64,000 nt of DNA from Niebla homalea (Eukaryota; Ascomycota; Lecanoromycetes; Lecanorales; Ramalinaceae). The translations under genes were made by a program, and so were the position numbers. Location: the NCBI GenBank assembly GCA_019925105.1, contig JAHGAU010000002.1, forward strand, positions 496,001 through 560,000. The letters are read 5' to 3'. The notes under the pieces were generated by a model. That model ran no database searches. It saw nothing but the letters and a program-made list of their open reading frames with translations, and was not told where the DNA came from. This document shows positions 1-11,411 of the stretch, piece by piece (the stretch's first letter is position 1; each line of letters begins with the position of its first letter).

Positions 1-180
1 GTCCAGCATTTGAGATTCTTTCCCTCCCTTTCCCCGTTTCATGGTCGAATCTTGCCAACATGGGCGGAAGGGCTTCTGAGTCTAATCGTTCGGCCTACTT
101 TCAAGCAGCATCACTTTGCTTCTTCTGTGAGATTGTTCCCTTCACACTAGTGTAGTAGGTCAGGCCAAATTTATTCAATT

Positions 181-1098
181 CTATTCATCTCTCACCGTCA
201 CATGGCCCTCTACATCAGCTACTCGTACTACAACGCTTCCATCCTCCATCCCAAAGAAGGCCGCCGCTGGTTTCTGCCCGCCTGTACCATCCCCAATGCC
301 TGCAGCCTGCATCCCATTGATGCCGCTGAAAATACCGACCGACAACACCCCTTCCAGGGCTTTGATCGCCAGCGCCAGATTCACGACTTCCCACAGACCG
401 TCTTGCCCTCGCCCTTCCATCGCTTTGCCTTCTTCTTTGGCCGACGCGATGTCCGAGGGGAGCAGCAAGGTCGAGAAGGGCGCATCGATGATATAATTAT
501 CCTGATCCGTCTTGATGGGTCCGGCCTTTGAGATCGGTCCCCCTCGAATAGCCGGTTTCGTCGAGCCCAGTGTACGAAGCGTGGATAAGACCCGATTAGC
601 TGCCAGCGGCTCAACCTCGACGGGTATGGACGGCCATTTGCTCAGCAAGCGCTTCTGCAATTTCCGATGATCCGCCACGCAGACAAACTTCCTCGCCTGC
701 GTGGCCACCAGTTTTTCCTGATACAGACACGCCCCTCCCCCCTTGATACAGTTCAGATGCTCATCCACCTCGTCGGCGCCGTCGAAGGCCACATCGATCA
801 GCGCGCCCGTCGGTAAGCTGTCGAATTTGATGTCGCGGAGCCCCGCATCGGTGATGAGGCGGCGGGATTGATATCCCGTGGGCACGAAGGCGATTTGATT
901 GATATCGGGTAGGTTGAGGGATTTTATCGCGTCGACTACATAGACAATTGTGGAGCCGGAGCCTATGCCGATGTAGGTCGGGTTGGCGGGGAAGTGCTCC
1001 TTGACGGCGAGGGCGGCAGCGTTGCGTTTCGCGGATTCGATGTCGATGGACATTGCGGGGGAACAGGAGGCGGTTGTGTGAGTTCTCGTGTGGGTCAA
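181..1098 (-). CDS. RKI1: Ribose-5-phosphate isomerase A
   Basis: Interconverts ribose-5-phosphate and ribulose-5-phosphate in the non-oxidative pentose phosphate pathway (cytosol). It is a single uninterrupted frame of 305 codons. The RpiA signatures are visible in order: the phosphate-binding GIGSGSTIVYVVDAI near residue 45, the catalytic DGADEVD block near 106, the KGGGACLYQEKL loop (catalytic Lys region) near 118, and a C-terminal GIFSGINGMQAAGIGDG block. A second Met at residue 16 (genomic 1053) starts the sequence MSIDIESAKRNAAA, which resembles the usual fungal N-terminus. The first 15 residues (Thr/His-rich) may therefore be 5' UTR and 1053 is the likelier start. It is divergently arranged with ULA1, with about 600 bp between them. 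Family identity is very secure; only the start is uncertain. Confidence 0.95.
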   Translation of the reverse strand: MTHTRTHTTASCSPAMSIDIESAKRNAAALAVKEHFPANPTYIGIGSGSTIVYVVDAIKSLNLPDINQIAFVPTGYQSRRLITDAGLRDIKFDSLPTGALIDVAFDGADEVDEHLNCIKGGGACLYQEKLVATQARKFVCVADHRKLQKRLLSKWPSIPVEVEPLAANRVLSTLRTLGSTKPAIRGGPISKAGPIKTDQDNYIIDAPFSTLLLPSDIASAKEEGKAMEGRGQDGLWEVVNLALAIKALEGVLSVGIFSGINGMQAAGIGDGTGGQKPAAAFFGMEDGSVVVRVADVEGHVTVRDE

Positions 1099-1708
1099 TT
1101 GGTTTCTGGCAATCGAGATACTGGGGATTGAAGGCCGGGGTCTCTGTTGGATCTGAAGTCGAAGAGTCGGAGGTGGTGAGACAGGTATGGGTCTATGACA
1201 TGATGGACTGAAAGATCAGAGTGGCTGCATGACGAGTCTTCCTCTAGAGATGTCTGCGCATGATAGATTGGCCGTTACATACCTAGACAATGACTTGTAT
1301 TTGGATCCTGTGAGAAGTAGGCGCATCCGCGGGGTGCCGCGGGGGGGGCCTCTCAGCTAAGTGGAAGTTACGACAGGCTCCTCTGAGATCGTAAGCTGTC
1401 AAACCAGTTCAGTGGCTGCAGGCAGGAATCTCCAAATAGAATTTTGAATCCCTCGTATCCAAGGAATAGGGTACAGAAGGTGGAGGGCGCCTGGCTTGAG
1501 GGTGGGGGGCGAGGGGGGGGGGGGTGGAGTGGGGACCTTTTTCCTTTGTCCTTTTTCGTACCTGAATCCAAAGCCGATAGCTTAAAGCCGAGAAGATTGA
1601 TATTGAGGTCACCACCGTCACTGCACTTGGCTATCAATGACTACTTCACCCCGGCCTTCGAAACGCGTCTGCCACTCGAAACTGAATTCTGATGATTTGG
1701 AATCCACC
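1099..1708. promoter_or_regulatory. Divergent intergenic region between RKI1 and ULA1
   Basis: About 600 bp separate two divergently transcribed housekeeping genes, so both promoters should lie here. No coding exon is recognisable. Two G-rich runs stand out: a CCGC-GGGG tract near 1328-1347 and a long G homopolymer at about 1513-1523 on the plus strand. No TATA box can be assigned with confidence. A further in-frame ATG at 1637 precedes the preferred ULA1 start. Confidence 0.4.
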
Positions 1709-3644
1709 ATGGCAGCTTCAGCTACCACGCCTCCGCCTCTCCAGCCCCCAACACAGGCTCCTACAGCCAAAGAGCGAAAATATGACCGCCAGTTGCGCCT
1801 TTGGGCGGCCAGTGGCCAGCAAGCTCTGGAGAGCGCCAAGATCCTCTTGCTGAACTCTGGACCTGGTGTTGTCGGCGTGGAGACGCTGAAGAATCTGATA
1901 TTACCTGGTGTTGGTAGTTTCACCATCGTTGATGAAGCTGTAGTGGAGCAGGAAGATCTGGGTGTCAATTTCTTCTTGACCGAGGAAAGTTTGGGAAGAT
2001 CGAGAGCGGAGGAATGTGCAAATTTGTTGAAGGAACTGAATCCTGAGGTTGAAGGGAAGGCTATCCGGGCTGTAAGAGTATTCAGTCCAGCCATCTGTCG
2101 GAAGACTGATATCTGTCCAGTCAATCGAGGAATACACCAAAACTTTACAGAAAAGCCCATATACCCTTATTCTCCTCATCGGTCCTTCTCCACATGTACA
2201 GAGGCTTTCTATCCACTGCTCAGAAGCCTCAATACCCCTCTTCTACATCCACTCCCTAGGCTTCTACTCACACTTCTCCATCCAACTTCCCCACCAATTC
2301 CCCATCGTCGACACCCACCCAGACCCCGCCTCAACGCAGGACCTCCGCCTCCTCACCCCCTGGCCCGAACTTTCCGACTACGTCAAAAACAAGACCTCCA
2401 ACCTCGACTCCCTCTCCGACCATGACCACGGCCACATCCCCTACCTCCTCCTCCTACTCTACTACGTCGAAGAATGGAAATCCTCCCACAACGGGCACCC
2501 ACCACAAAACTACTCGGAAAAGAAAGAATTTAAAGACCTCGTCTCCGCTGGCGCTCGAACATCCAATCCCGAAGGGGGCGAGGAGAACTACGATGAAGCC
2601 GCCGCCGCAGTGCTCAAAACTCTCAACCCGCCCTTGATCTCCAGCGGTCTACGCGACGTTTTTGAATCCGAAGATTGCAAGAATCCCTTATCCTCCTCCA
2701 CGCCTTCCTCCTCTTCTTCCAACGACCCATCAAACTTCTGGCTTATCGCCAACGCCATCTCCCGCTTCCACAGCACTCACCACGTCCTTCCCCTCCCCGG
2801 CGCGCTGCCCGACATGAAAGCCCAATCGCGCGATTACATCCACCTGCAAAACATCTACAAGTCGAAAGCCCGACAGGACCTCGCAGAAGTGGTCGCTACG
2901 GTGCGGTATACGGAACAGAAGGCTCGGCAGAACCACCCTAACCCGCCCAACACCGACTCCATGATTGATGAAAAGGAGATCGAAGCATTTTGCAAGGGCG
3001 CCGCGTTCGTCAAACTAATCCACGGCCGTCCCCTCATGTCCTCCAACATTTTTGCCGGTCACACACCAGGCGGCGGGTACATGGAACCCAAGGAAGGAAA
3101 AGCAGCGGGGTGGAAACCCTCGGCTTCCAACCTGTCAATGGAGCTCCACATGCAAGAGGATTCGCTCCTGCCGATCTACCTCGCCTTCCGCGCCTACGAC
3201 TTCATCTACGCAGACGCGCGATCCGGCTCCAAGCCAACCTCGGCTGCCGAACAGGAACCGATGGAGGCACACGCGATAGCATATCTCCACGAAATCGCCA
3301 CTGCAGCCGGCATGCGGGAAGATCCCGCCGCCCCCAAAGGTATCGAAACCACCGACACCTCGGTGCTCGAACAGAAGATCAAAGACGTGGTGGCCGAGTT
3401 CGTGCGAGCGGATGGTGCGGAACTGCACAACATCTCCGCTCTGACGGGCGGGATGGTGGCCCAGGAGGTGATCAAGGTGGTGACGAAGCAGTATGTGCCG
3501 GTGGACAACGCGTAAGTAACCTTTTCTGAAAGAAGCAAATGCCTCAAGAGGTCTTGTATCGTATGAGACAATGCTGACTCCGCGATCTTGCTCAGATGCG
3601 TGTTCGATGGGGTGGCGAGTAAGAGCGGGGTGTTTAGGATGTAG
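1709..3644 (+). CDS. ULA1: NEDD8-activating enzyme E1 regulatory subunit (ULA1/APPBP1)
   Basis: Model: join(1709..2071, 2121..3511, 3596..3644), about 600 aa. It is the adenylation-fold regulatory partner of UBA3 and activates NEDD8/Rub1 for cullin neddylation. The N-terminus KYDRQLRLWAASGQ and the nucleotide-site remnant ILLLNSGPGVVGVETLKNL followed by GSFTIVDEAVV are the family hallmarks. The second exon carries SFWLIANAISRF, LQNIYKSKARQD and the GGMVAQEVIKVVTKQY block. The last small exon gives CVFDGVASKSGVFRM, the usual C-terminus. Both introns (49 and 84 bp) keep phase exactly and have GTAAG donors. The start at 1709 is chosen because it lies in an ideal ACCATGG context; an in-frame ATG at 1637 would add 24 residues. 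The protein is slightly long for the family owing to Ser-rich and Pro-rich insertions. Confidence 0.93.
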
Positions 3645-4140
3645 TGGGGGTTATGGAGCATTGGCGAAGCGCTCTGGCGATTCCCAAGGGGCAGGAGCAC
3701 ACGTCGGATGCTGGAGCGGAAGGGTCACGGATTGCTCCTTCAGCCGCTTTTAAGTCTCGGAATGCGAGCATGGGCTGGCTTAACGGGGAAACGCGGCCCT
3801 TGTCAGCGTGACGAGAAGAAGGTCAAGAGACTTAGAAAGCACACAATGACCATGAACGTGGTGTGTGTGTGTTGCGTGACGACCAGCATGTCTATGAAGA
3901 CCTTTATCGTACAAGTGCTAGGACAGCACAGAAGAGAGCATGGCGATGCAATCACCATGAATGATGGAATCGTAAGAAACATTAGCCGTCTTGGCGCGGT
4001 CCCAATCCCCGATCGCATGCGTGCCACAAAAAGGTCTCACCCGGAAGCCCAAGACCAACACCGACGCTATGCCCCTGTCTCCGCCATGTCCAATATCCCC
4101 CCATCGCGGCCCCCCCAAATCTTTCCCAGCCAACACTTGT
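3645..4140. other. Intergenic (convergent 3' ends)
   Basis: Roughly 500 bp between the convergent ends of ULA1 and the RING gene. Open frames here have no recognisable family motif. A short GTGTGTGT run occurs near 3861. It most likely contains the two 3' UTRs. Confidence 0.4.
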
Positions 4141-7100
4141 TCAGGGCACATAAAGCCTCGAATACCCAAAGACATCCCTTCGACAGCAAACACAAGCCGT
4201 ATAATTATTCATCGCCAGACTGACCCGACAATCCTCACAGGTTGTCAGGCACCGGCACGGCCAGACAAGCACGCTCCTCGGCGAGCAATGACAGACGACG
4301 CATGAAGCCATGCCTGCTCCTCCACTGGCCGAGCTATCTGAATCCTGTTGTATTCGGTCCTGGGTGGAAGAACGCGAAGACGAAGCTGCTTGCGAGCGCC
4401 GAGCGTCGATGATGGTTTCCAACAGCTCTGCCTCTTGTTCCTGCGCAAGGAAGCCAGATTTGGGGTTGCGAGTGGAGGTGAGGAGTTTCGTCCTGTCATG
4501 TTTGTTTGCTCGCTGATAGCGTGAGCGTGTCGTGATACCCGAGGCCGTTAGCGTGTGGGCGAGTATCTTGGCTTGCTGTCTGGCGTCCAGGTCCTTCGGA
4601 TTCAGCAACGAGGCAAGGTGAGCCACGTCAAGACCATGATCAAACATTGGGCTGGGGCTGCGGGAGTGTCGAGGGAACGATTTATCCTGAGTGGGAGTTG
4701 AACGGCCGCTATATGCATCCAATTCCCAGCTTGATTCCTCTTCCGCATCAGAGGTGTCTGTCATGGAAATCATGCTTGTGGTATCTTCTTCATCTTCTTG
4801 TGTAGACGTGGTATATCCTCCACTTTGATCCAGCTCGCCAAACCAGCCATTATGGACCCACCAATCATAGAGACGTTTGCTGAGTTGTTCTTCGGTTGGA
4901 GCCCTATGGTCTGGATTGGAAAGCTGCATGCGACGTCGGGTCTCCTTTTCGACATCAACGTCATTGCTTTTGGGAAGTGAAAGTATTCCATCATCTGAAA
5001 TCATCCAGAAGTCTAGATAATCCTTCTCCTTTGACTTATTGTCGTTAGGTTTTTGAGAACTTTGATCCGACTCTGGTCTCTTCAACCATCGAGGACGGAG
5101 TCTGAAACCGGCACCAGCCAAGATTCTGTTGACGAGAATCTTCAAACACTCGATGGAAAGCCAGAAAATGCTCTCAACATACTTGTAGGCCCTGATCTGG
5201 ACAAGTTGGAGTCAGTATACCTCTTTTATGACTATGTAAAGGGTCGTGGAACATGTTTCGAGACGTTGCTCTGGGTGAATTGTACCCTGGAATTCTGTGA
5301 CATTTCTAAAGGAAGGAATACTGTTTAGAAGATACGTACGTAGCGCCCTCCTCTCTGCAAATGACCAACGCCGTCCCCTCCATGGCCAGGTCCAGTCTCA
5401 CTGGGTAAAGGATTGGCAGGTGTCACACTATGCTCCTTTCCGTAGCCACTGACTCCAACGGATTGGGCGGTTTCAGCTGATCTCACACGAGGCTCCACAT
5501 GGATAGAACGTCGTCGCGTGGGATCGGTAGAGTGATTCAATGATTCAAGTTGCTTCACGCGCTCCTCCTCCAGCCAGGTCCATCGCGGTACGCCAATCGG
5601 CTTATACTCTAGTAGGTAGACCGCTTCACTCGCAGCCGTTAAGATAGCGAATCCTGTCCGCATGAGCGAAGAGAAGAAGTCCTGGCCCATGTCCAAGGGC
5701 ATGACATTTGAGAGTCGGTCGCTCACATGCATGTTATCTCGGGCCCAGCGGAATCGTACCCACAAGCCCAGTGGGGCTAAATCTTGCGGAGGGGATAGGA
5801 TACACATCATCAGCGCAAGACCGTAGATGACGGAGCAGACCAGTATGCCAGCTATGATAATGAGATGTGGTATAAAACCCACGATGCAGACTGTAGGAAA
5901 TCTGAGAAAGACTCGATCGGGGCCAGATTCTGGTCTAACACTGAATAGGCCCCACAGGAAAGACACCATGTAGCAGAGACCCCAGATGCCGGTGTTGATC
6001 AACCTGTATCTGCTTTGTAGATCAAACACACCCAGCAGGTGGCTACTTAGGCTGTTCAAGCTTGATATCACTCCGAGTAAGAGAAATTCTGGTGGAGCAT
6101 TCAATTGCTGAGAAAGAGCGCGCCCCAAGATAAAGGCGGCGTCCTTTTCGGATCGTCTTGCACCATTCCTATTGCCAGAGGAGGGTGGGACAAGACCTGA
6201 AAAACCAGACTCGGCTTCAGCAAAGGCCAAGGAGTGCTCGAAGATTGACATTCCAGTCTCAGTCATAGGCGCGTAGCCTTGTATTGCGCATGCCACAGTC
6301 TCCACAAACTGACCCAAACAAAGTGACTGGAACAGGGGCCACAGCAGCGATAGTGAACCGTGCTCGATCCATCCATTTCCCTCTATGGCAGGAGTCATGT
6401 CGACAGCACGGCAAGCGTCTGTATCATTCTCCCAGAAAAGTATCCTCGAGAGGTAGTACAAGCTGCCGCCATCTCCAGAGAAGTCAAGCTCTCCCTGTCG
6501 TTTTGTCCGCCCATAATTTATTTGACTGTAGTCTGGACTAGTCTGGCAACGCATAGCATGCAGAAGGCTCAAGGTATTCGATGTCAGGAAGTAGATAGGA
6601 GCGAGTCGGAGCAGTGTTCGAGGCAGCCAAGATAATTTGACGTTCCTCCGAGGGGATGCAAAGACTTGAGTGCGATTTAGGATGATGGCCTATAGCACAG
6701 GTCAGCAGGTTGCTAGACTGGAGCAACAACGGGCTCGGCTGCTTCAAGCCTTGCATACTGACCAGCGCGAAACATGACAATGCCCTAGGTAGAACGTTGA
6801 GTCAGCATTGCTTTTCCAGGTGAAATGTGAAGTCCGCGTTGCCTACTACGATAATGGACTTCCAAGACATCCACGAGATTGGATGGCATGTCTTTGAGAT
6901 TCACTGACCATTTGCTTGTCACGTATCTGAAGATACCGTCAAGACTCCGGGCCTGGCCAAAGGCGAGCAGGTTGAGCATCTTCCCCCCACTGGACGGTCC
7001 AGCATTCGTCTCTCCAAGACCAGGAACAGAGGAAGTGCTTCTGGTTGGCGTCGCCGCTGCCCCCTGCGACACGGCTGCTGATATGATACTGTTATTCCCC

Positions 7101-7309
7101 GTCCCCTCCGCTATTGTACTACCGCCTCCATGTAGGATGTTGTCTAATTTTTCCGGGATGGTGATGAAGGCAAAGGATGCAGCGTTGGCGATGAAATGAG
7201 GAATGAAAGGCGCAAGGTCGGAAGCGGATGGGGTGAAACGGTAGGTAACATTTGAAGTGTTAGATATGACTTGATTGACCACAGATGCAGGCACACCCGT
7301 GGTTGCCAT
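4141..7309 (-). CDS. Asi1/Asi3-like multi-span membrane RING ubiquitin ligase
   Basis: Model: complement join(4141..5196, 5340..6689, 6759..6784, 6847..7309), about 964 aa. The N-terminal part is soluble. The large third exon contains several hydrophobic spans (for example around FLLLGVISSLNSL, YRLINTGIWGLCYMVSFLWG and LIIIAGILVCSVIYGLALMM). The C-terminus is a C3HC4-type RING: CVVCHCSPRSVLVWPCRC, then TTCEDCRVSL, then ACVCCRRDVFGY. This layout (membrane domain plus extreme C-terminal RING) is that of the fungal Asi1/Asi3 family, which in yeast acts in inner-nuclear-membrane protein degradation; that localisation is inferred for this protein. All four exons join in phase, including a 26-nt exon. 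The 143-bp intron 5197..5339 has a CTGAC branch site. The short exon is the least certain part. Confidence 0.85.
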
Positions 7310-7935
7310 ACCGACTGAGCTGACTCAATTCACATCCATTGGAATCATGCGCTCATGATCAAAGCTTCATGATGCGCTTTGGTGCTGCAAAGCCTAGAGA
7401 GTACTGCCTGGCCTCTGCCCATTGAAGGAATATACACAGGAGAAATGAGAGCTTGTGTTGAGATTCAACGCCTAGAGTCCGAATGACGCACTGTCAAGGT
7501 TTCACAATTAGCGTACAGAACTAGCGTACTCATAATGGATATCAATTCCTTGGCATTTCAAGTCCGCCCAGACCCTAAATCAATGTAAAGGTATTTATGA
7601 TCATACCCTCATATCAGTTATATTGGAAAAAAGCGAGAACAAGGGCTTACCCCACCGATGTGATTTTACAAACTTTATATACAGAATATTGAAGGAGAAT
7701 TAATCTTGAATCCCCCCGAATTTGGGGGTAGTTCTGGAAGAATCTGGCTAAATTTTGGTGGACGCAGTGGGGTCGGGTTGGAGTCGAAATGCCAAGGAAT
7801 TGACATCGAATGAGTACGCTAATATGGGTCTGAATATCACAGTTACATTGATTTTATTCATAATTCATGTGCCTTGGCCGAGGAGTGACTCTTCAACCCG
7901 TGTAAACCCGCATATCAAGAAGTCCTCAGAGTTCA
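7310..7935. other. Intergenic, no gene recognised
   Basis: About 620 bp, fairly AT-rich (7600-7700), upstream of both the RING gene (minus) and the GNAT gene (plus). No coding exon, RNA gene or repeat family is recognisable. Confidence 0.35.
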
Positions 7936-8939
7936 ATGGCCGGATACGAGATTCATGTGGCATCCAAATCCGACTCAAGCGATTTTGCTGAGCTTACTAA
8001 CGCGGCCTTTGACACCGATCCTTGCGTTAGATATATGAAGGGGACGCCCTCAGCAGAGGCAATTCAGGCCTATCAGACACGTCAATGTATGTAAATCCCT
8101 AGCACTCTTGCCTTCTTTTAGCATTGTCGTATAGATTGGATGTATAGAGTGGAAAATGTTCTCCATGACTCTTGAAATACTGACTCCGGCATGATTTTCC
8201 AGACCAGCGTGACTTTGCGAGAGCTTGTTACGAAAGTACGCATTATTATAAAGCTGTAGAGGGTAAGAGCGGGTACGTATGTTCTCAATACCAAGAGCCA
8301 TTGAACATAGAACGAACATCACTTTTGCTAATGTGACAATTGAATAAACTAGAAAGATTCTGGCCTTTGCTAAATGGCAATACCCACATACAACATCGCC
8401 CGAGCTGGAGGCTGAAAAGGAGAAGTTTGAGAAGCAGGTTCACGAAGAGCATCCACCCGGGTACAACGGCAAATTGTACGATCATTTTTTCGAGGCCATA
8501 AAGCAAAAAGCAAAAATCTGCTCAGTGGGTAGACACAGAGAAAGATTTTAGTAGGTCAACTTCAATTTTCGGCCATAGCTGCTTTCTACTTTCACGATGT
8601 TCCTCCTGAAGCCTGTTCCTTTCGTCAGACCCGTACAGGGTTCGACTTTACACGCGTGATCTTGAGGCGTCTGCCAATATGTTTACAGCTCTCCTTTTAC
8701 TTTGTGTCTCGCCAGCTCATCAACGCCGTGGCCTTGGATCGATGCTCATTCAGCATGGCCTGGATTTTGCGGACGCAGTGTCAGCTCGTACATACATCGA
8801 GGCCAATCCGAAGGGGCTGGAGCTCTACAAACGTTTTGGCTGGAAAGAAGTCGATGAGATTGTGATCAACATGGACGATTATGGTGGAGTGGGCATTGCG
8901 AGTGAGAAAATAATGATCAGAGAACCTCGCAAAAAGTGA
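7936..8939 (+). pseudogene. GNAT-family N-acetyltransferase with a single-base frameshift
   Basis: Model: join(7936..8086, 8203..8272, 8353..8550, 8689..8939). Exon 1 encodes MAGYEIHVASKSD, exon 2 QRDFARACYESTHYY, exon 3 KILAFAKWQYP, and exon 4 the acetyl-CoA-binding motif A, LLLLCVSPAHQRRGLGSML, followed by ANPKGLELYKRFGW. All four introns boundaries have good consensus (donors GTATGT, GTACGT, GTAGGT). Within exon 3 the frame breaks between HFFEAIKQK and QWVDTEKDF. Removing one A from either of two A5 runs (8505-8509 or 8512-8516) restores the whole reading frame and the phase of the last intron. The gene is therefore either recently disabled or carries an assembly or sequencing error. Substrate unknown; the architecture resembles fungal aminoglycoside/polyamine-type GNAT proteins of secondary metabolism or detoxification. 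Confidence 0.7.
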
Positions 8940-9306
8940 CAAGTGATGAATTTCTCAGAGACATCGCGGATCAATTGGTCCAACACCTGCCTCGGACCCA
9001 TGGTCGCCTGCAACTGGGGTCAGGGAGAAGGGCTTAGCATCATACGAAGTGATTGCGGGAAGGACTCGCGCCGAGTTGTCTAGCTGATGAATGTTTCTGT
9101 TTGTGGTTAAAATCGCGAGCTACCTGCTCACGAGAACTGTTGCTGCACGATAATACTACGATAATGGCATTCTCGATGTGCTATATAGATATAGCTGATA
9201 CCCAGTTACTCTTCTGTAAGCCAATGCAGCTTCTAATCTATCTAAAATCATTTTGCCATCACATCAAACCCAAAATAATCAACAGCAGCATTACACTCAC
9301 TCCACA

Positions 9307-9938
9307 ATGGCTTTCAGAGCTATGCTCATCATCTATCGCAAACCGGACATGTCACCAGAAGCATTTAAAGACCACTACGAAAACGTCCATATTCCTTTGC
9401 TCAAATTCCTTACTGGTGACCATTTCCCCAAGCACATTCGGAACTACGTCCAACGCTTGTCAAACACCCACGAGACTGGTTCGCAAGGTCTGCTCTATCC
9501 TGCTTCGGTCATCTCTGGCACCCAAAATGACTTTCTTTATGATTGCCTTACGATATGCGAGTGGCCATCGTGAGTAAATCCCCAGAGGCGTTTTGTCAAA
9601 CATCAACGATGTTTCGCGAGTCTCAAGCCATATCAGACAATATTTTGCCCCCTTTACATCTGATTTTTGCTGGTATCTCGGGAATTTCACGTACAAAGCA
9701 ACACTGACTCCGCGTGATACCTGTGTTTGTCATTGTCGCGGTATCTTCGTATATGCAGGCGCAATGCTGACTCTGCGTTCTAATTAGGCATGCCATTTTC
9801 CAGGCTTTCAGAGCGAAGATCCTAGAAAAACGTGCTGCTGACAGGATTACGGCGGATGAGCGGAAATTCCTGGACAGATCAAAGCCTCAGCAAATTGTTT
9901 TGATGAATGAAACGATGGTATCCGGACCGGGTGCTTGA
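9307..9938 (+). CDS. EthD-domain (dimeric alpha/beta-barrel) protein
   Basis: Model: join(9307..9569, 9788..9938), 137 aa. The N-terminus AFRAMLIIYRKPDMSPEAFKDHYENVH is the EthD pattern (short beta strand, then a helix ending in H-x-P). The second exon gives HAIFQAFRAKILEK and ADERKFLDRSK, then a final strand IVLMNETMV. The EthD family includes polyketide-modifying proteins and proteins linked to ether degradation; no specific reaction can be assigned here. The 218-bp intron is unusually long for this window. It contains two copies of an ACTGACTC/GCTGACTC branch block, one of which is close to the chosen acceptor. The coding frame is intact. It lies between two damaged genes. Confidence 0.85.
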
Positions 9939-10144
9939 GCCCAAGAGCGAGCATAGATGGCATAGGTCCTGAATCGTCATTGAATTATTGAGCACGGATT
10001 ATCATAGGAATTTTACAATTAGAGGTAGAGACTTCCAATGAAGAAGACAAGAATGACCTCGTCGTCTCCCACGTGGCCTCTATCTACAGTGATTAGAGGC
10101 CATCTGTGTGTCGAATCTTCAATTCAAGATTGAAGTATACACCA

Positions 10145-10788
10145 TTATCCCTTTCCAAGCATCACCTCCCCAATGACCATGAACCGGTCTTTGTAACCCT
10201 TGCGCTGTATCACAAAGACCCGATCGATCAGCCACTCAAGTCCAGCTCTGCCCACCGCAGTTGCCTCCGAGGGTTCCCCATCTGCAGCCTCACCATCTGT
10301 TCTTGATCCTGAATTCACACCCCCCAGGAAATCTGCCAGCACCATCTCAACCTCCCGCCCCAAAGCATCCGTCCCTGCCGGGCCCCTCGCCTGCCGGACG
10401 CTCAGGTGCGGGCTGAAGGGCCGCGCGTCTGCATCGCACTCTGCAAACTCCGCTTGCAGATCCGCTTGCAGGCTTTGCATCGTAGAGACCGCCCCCTCCG
10501 AAATATTAGACTCGACAAGGCCAAGCCAGACCGTGGCGCTTCGTCGGTTACGGCTGAAATTCCCCGGGAGATGCACACAGAATGCTTTCGTATCCGCGAC
10601 GGCCTTTGCTATACGCCCTGCTACTTCATCCTTCAGGGGCCCCCCATCGCCGCCCACGGTGGCGGAAACATCGCTCTCGACATCCGCAAGAAAGAGATAG
10701 ATCAGATTGAGGTGCGGTGGCTAGCGGTGGAAGTTCTTGTCGTGTCGCTGGCGGAGAAGCTCGATCGGTTGGTGGTGACGACCAACAT
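10145..10788 (-). pseudogene. 2H phosphoesterase (2'-5' RNA ligase-like) with premature stop
   Basis: Read on the minus strand, the family pattern is LLRQRHDKNFHR-stop-PPHLNLIYLF, then DEVAGRIAKAVADTKAF, PFSPHLSVRQ and a final WLIDRVFVIQRKGYKD-RF block. Two HxT/S-type motifs (HLNL and HLSV) identify the 2H superfamily, whose members act on 2',3'-cyclic or 2'-5' phosphodiester RNA ends. In the family the residue before PPH is Trp; here the codon is TAG (10721-10723). TGG to TAG corresponds to CpA to TpA on the other strand. The frame upstream of the helix also shifts (the start-like ATG at 10786-10788 leads into LVVTTN in another frame). The downstream part alone remains open for 170 codons. 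It is best read as a recently inactivated gene. Confidence 0.7.
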
Positions 10789-11411
10789 TTCCTCCCAAAA
10801 GCAGACTGCTCCGCTCTGGATTTTGGCCAAAGATCATGCTTTTTGACGACGCAGCATAAGCGAGGTTCCTGGAATGTATCGTCCCAATGGTCATTAGCCC
10901 ACCCGAGCAAAAGAGTCATAAGGTGACTGGACCTGCAGAACCACCCACGTAAGACCTCTCATCGTTCGCCCAGAGATTCATGAATGACGGCACTCGTATC
11001 CAGATCAATCACATAAAGAGATCTCCAATCGCTGCAGGTCCGATTGGATCGCTCCACCTTAACAATTCCAGAGATAGAACGCGAAGACAGAATCGCCGTA
11101 TCGGTCTCAATGCTCCCAGAATATTGATTAGTACTTGGGCACGAGTGTAACTCGATTAAAGAGAGGTGGATCACAAAGTTTTCAATATATATATCCAACG
11201 CCCAATCTTCAATAAAATTTGTCACCAGTGTGAAAATTATTCACTAGTCATGCTTCGCCATCATAAGAAAGTAAAAATATAGTTCATCTCAGACTGTTTC
11301 TTTTCACATCAGAATGACGATATCCACGACTCTAATTGTTCTGAGAATACAAGCATAATCATGGTTGTCCGTGCCGTAAAAAGGTTATGGTACAGTGTGT
11401 ATCTCTAAGTA
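10789..11411. other. Intergenic, AT-rich
   Basis: About 620 bp with an increasingly AT-rich composition from 11060 to 11400. No recognisable gene, RNA or repeat. Confidence 0.3.

Noticed and set aside
1504..1530. G-run as a regulatory G-quadruplex
   Set aside because: One long homopolymer with no evidence of four separated G tracts of functional spacing; left as a composition note only.
3708..4223. 171-codon plus-strand frame after ULA1
   Set aside because: Low-complexity, overlaps the RING gene C-terminus and the likely 3' UTRs; no recognisable domain.
5197..5339. Two small introns with a 66-bp exon between them in the RING gene
   Set aside because: It would need a 24-bp intron, too short for the spliceosome; a single 143-bp intron keeps phase.
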